This document shows, piece after piece, positions 28,252 through 29,753 of a stretch of 29,753 nucleotides of DNA (the stretch's first letter is position 1; each line of letters opens with the position of its first letter). The stretch is from Betaproteobacteria bacterium (GTDB lineage: Bacteria; Pseudomonadota; Gammaproteobacteria; Burkholderiales; Burkholderiaceae), in the NCBI GenBank assembly GCA_018969885.1, contig JAGWXN010000012.1, positions 1-29,753 of the forward strand, in the 5' to 3' direction. The position numbers and the translations under genes were made by a program. The notes below the pieces were generated by a model, which had not been told where the DNA came from, did not search any database, and saw only the letters and a list, made by a program, of their open reading frames with translations.

Positions 28252-29223
28252 TTACTGCTTCGGAATCCCGGCGCGCTCGATCACCTCACCCCAACGCCTG
28301 ATTTCACTCGCAAGAAGCTCGCCCAACGCCTGCGGCGTGCCGCCGATAGGTTCGACGCCCAGCTCGGCGAGACGCTTGCGGACGTCGGGCGTCTCGAGTG
28401 CCGCTCGCGCCGCCTGATTGAGCTGGGCGATGATCGCGGGCGGCGTTTTCGAAGGCGCGGCGAGCGCATTCCAGGAAGACGCTTCGTAATCGACCACCCC
28501 GGCTTCGATAGCGGTGGGTACGTCGGGGAACTCTGCTGCCCGGCGGCTTGAAGTGACCGCGAGCAGCCGCACCCCGCCTGGATTAAGTTGCGACTTGAGC
28601 GGGCCCAGGATTTCAACACCGGCGTCGACATGACCCCCGCGCAACGCGGTGAGTAGCGCAGGCGTGCCGTTGAAGGGAACGATCTGCGCGTTAATGCCAG
28701 CACGGGTGCGGAACAATTCACCGGCCAGGTTCTGGGTGCTGCCGATATTGATCGTTCCGAGGTTCAGTTTGCCCGGATTGGCACGCGCAAAGGCGAGCAG
28801 ATCGGTAAGCGTCCGATGCGGCGAACTCGCTGGCACCACCACGCCAAGGCCGAAGCTGCCAAGTCCACAGACCGGGGCAAAGTCCCGCAAGGTGTCGAAG
28901 GGCAGCGACTTGAACAGGTTGACGCTTACCGCATTGCCATTCGACATCAGGAGGAGCGTATGGCCATCGGCTGCGGCTCGCACCACGGTCTCGCCGGCCG
29001 CAATCCCCCCCGCGCCGGGCTTGTTTTCGATCACCACCTGAGTCTTCAGCTGTTCGCCCATTGCCTGCGCAACCGCCCGCACGGTCAGGTCGGCAATGCC
29101 GCCAGCGCCGAACGGCACGACTATGCGGACCGGACGCGAGGACAGCGAATCAGCCCGCGCCCAGGGGGCGGCCAGCACAAAGGGCGTGGTGGCTGTGGCA
29201 ACAATCAGCTTGCGTCGATTCAT
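28252..29223 (-). CDS. Bug-family (TctC-like) tripartite tricarboxylate-type solute-binding protein
   Basis: A 323-residue exported protein with a twin-arginine-like but mainly Sec-type signal (MNRRKLIVATATTPFVLAAPWARA). The Bug fold follows: RPVRIVVPFGAGGIADLTVRAVAQAMG (about 30-56), VVIENKPGAGGIAAGE (about 63-78) and GYEP-like late motifs such as DYEASSWNALAAPSKTP. Bug proteins bind carboxylates and aromatic acids in the periplasm for TctAB permeases or act as sensors; many lack a local permease, as here. GGGAG 6 bases before the ATG supports the start. Its location ahead of ligJ suggests it captures protocatechuate or a related acid. The gap before it contains the repeats noted at 29250-29275. 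Confidence 0.93.
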   Translation of the reverse strand: MNRRKLIVATATTPFVLAAPWARADSLSSRPVRIVVPFGAGGIADLTVRAVAQAMGEQLKTQVVIENKPGAGGIAAGETVVRAAADGHTLLLMSNGNAVSVNLFKSLPFDTLRDFAPVCGLGSFGLGVVVPASSPHRTLTDLLAFARANPGKLNLGTINIGSTQNLAGELFRTRAGINAQIVPFNGTPALLTALRGGHVDAGVEILGPLKSQLNPGGVRLLAVTSSRRAAEFPDVPTAIEAGVVDYEASSWNALAAPSKTPPAIIAQLNQAARAALETPDVRKRLAELGVEPIGGTPQALGELLASEIRRWGEVIERAGIPKQ

Positions 29224-29249
29224 CGGCTACTCCCGTCAGGTCTGCGATA

Positions 29250-29275
29250 CGCAGGCGGATTATCGCCGCAGGCGG
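29250..29275. promoter_or_regulatory. Two 9-bp direct repeats around a GATAAT box upstream of the Bug gene
   Basis: CGCAGGCGG occurs at 29250-29258 and again at 29267-29275, 17 bases apart start to start. Between them the minus strand reads GATAAT (29264-29259), a plausible -10 about 36 bases before the Bug-protein ATG. The arrangement could be a regulator site over the promoter of the catabolic cluster; the -35 is poor. Confidence 0.35.
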
Positions 29276-29400
29276 GTGCGCTTGGCCAAAATGACAAAAC
29301 CTTGACCCAGATCGACCATCGAGCGGCCATCTCCTCCGCCACGCCCGCCGCCTCGTGCATGCTTACCTGCGTCAATACTCCGTCAGGGTTCGTGGCGCGA

Positions 29401-29445
29401 TGGGTCGGACCACTAAGGGTCGTACCACTAAGGGTCGTACCGCTA
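29401..29445. repeat. Three tandem 15-bp repeats upstream of ubiX
   Basis: Three back-to-back copies: TGGGTCGGACCACTA, AGGGTCGTACCACTA and AGGGTCGTACCGCTA. The second and third differ at one base, the first from the second at two. The array ends inside the ubiX -10 box and lies 10 bases from the ubiX ATG. It may be an operator array or a slippage product. Confidence 0.9.
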
Positions 29446-29449
29446 CAAT
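29444..29449 (+). promoter_or_regulatory. -10 box for ubiX, probably giving a leaderless message
   Basis: TACAAT ends 6 bases before the ubiX ATG at 29456. Transcription starting the usual 6-7 bases downstream would begin at or next to the A of the ATG. No ribosome site is visible, which fits a leaderless transcript. The -35 region falls within the tandem repeats and has no consensus hexamer. Confidence 0.5.
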
Positions 29450-29455
29450 GGATCG

Positions 29456-29753
29456 ATGGAGCAGAAACAGATCACTATCGCAATCACCGGCGCTTCGGGC
29501 GCCGCTTACGGACTACGCCTTCTCGAAATGCTTCGCGAGGTTGGCGGGATCCGAACCCATCTGGCAGTCTCACCCGCCGGCTGGCTCACGATCGAACAGG
29601 AAACCGGGCGCGGCCGCCGGGCGGTCGAGGCGCTTGCCGACCAGGTTCACGGGGTCCGCGAGGTCGGCGCCTGCATCGCCTCGGGGTCCTACCCGATCGA
29701 TGCCATGGTGATCGCGCCATGTTCAATGAAAACACTGGCAGCCATCGCTCAAG
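29456..29753 (+). CDS. ubiX: Flavin prenyltransferase UbiX, 5' part only
   Basis: Ninety-nine residues are visible before the window ends; the family is about 190-200 long. The FMN-binding start ITIAITGASGAAYGLRLLEML (about 6-26) and GSYPIDAMVIAPCSMKTLAAIA (about 77-98) are the standard UbiX blocks. UbiX joins a dimethylallyl group to FMN, making the prenylated flavin used by UbiD-type decarboxylases, including the one in ubiquinone synthesis. An in-frame stop 27 bases upstream leaves the ATG at 29456 as the only start. It is on the opposite strand to the protocatechuate cluster. In related genomes I recall it directly behind grxD, so its position here suggests separation by the inserted cluster. 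Confidence 0.94.
   Translation, partial: MEQKQITIAITGASGAAYGLRLLEMLREVGGIRTHLAVSPAGWLTIEQETGRGRRAVEALADQVHGVREVGACIASGSYPIDAMVIAPCSMKTLAAIAQ

Overview
The window is high-GC DNA whose gene set and gene order fit a betaproteobacterium, most likely Burkholderiales. The pointers are the hemA-prfA-prmC-grxD run, a Bug/TctC-type solute-binding protein, a DUF3683-type FAD/Fe-S giant next to ilvA, and a pmd-type (Comamonas-like) protocatechuate 4,5-cleavage cluster. No tRNA, rRNA, CRISPR array, transposase or integrase is visible. No gene-free stretch exceeds about 235 bases. The taxonomic call is inference from gene content only.

Left part (1-7062). A plus-strand run starts with the end of a TRAP small permease, then a TRAP large permease, a PhyH-family dioxygenase, an isocitrate lyase/PEP mutase-family enzyme and a formyltetrahydrofolate deformylase (purU). 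The last two overlap by ATGA. This looks like an uptake-plus-catabolism operon for an unknown small acid that may release a one-carbon unit. It is followed by a minus-strand pair (a PgtC-like binding protein and a newly noticed 41-residue membrane peptide), and divergently by a TAXI-family TRAP binding protein.

Middle part, minus strand (7063-16782). In transcription order: a YqaA-like membrane protein, a 1336-residue DUF3683/FAD oxidase/Fe-S protein, an SDR, a HIT protein, a DUF971 protein, ubiE, a Tim44-like protein, ubiJ and an SDR lacking the usual catalytic Tyr/Lys. UbiE and UbiJ tie this run to ubiquinone synthesis. The expected ubiB partner does not follow ubiJ. A perfect 26-bp palindrome lies at the start of ubiJ.

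Right part. On the plus strand are ilvA and then hemA-prfA-prmC-grxD (heme entry, translation termination, Fe-S delivery). On the minus strand, 29223 to 22284, is a compact protocatechuate meta-cleavage cluster: Bug binding protein, ligJ, ligK, a DUF1932 dehydrogenase, ligI, ligA, ligB, ligC. LigAB opens protocatechuate at the 4,5 bond, LigC oxidises the semialdehyde to 2-pyrone-4,6-dicarboxylate, LigI hydrolyses the lactone, LigJ hydrates oxalomesaconate, and LigK cleaves the product to pyruvate and oxaloacetate. No LigU/GalD tautomerase is present. ubiX begins on the plus strand at the right edge, so the catabolic cluster appears to sit between grxD and ubiX, which I recall as neighbours in related genomes. 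ubiX is preceded by three 15-bp tandem repeats running into a TACAAT box at leaderless distance from its ATG.
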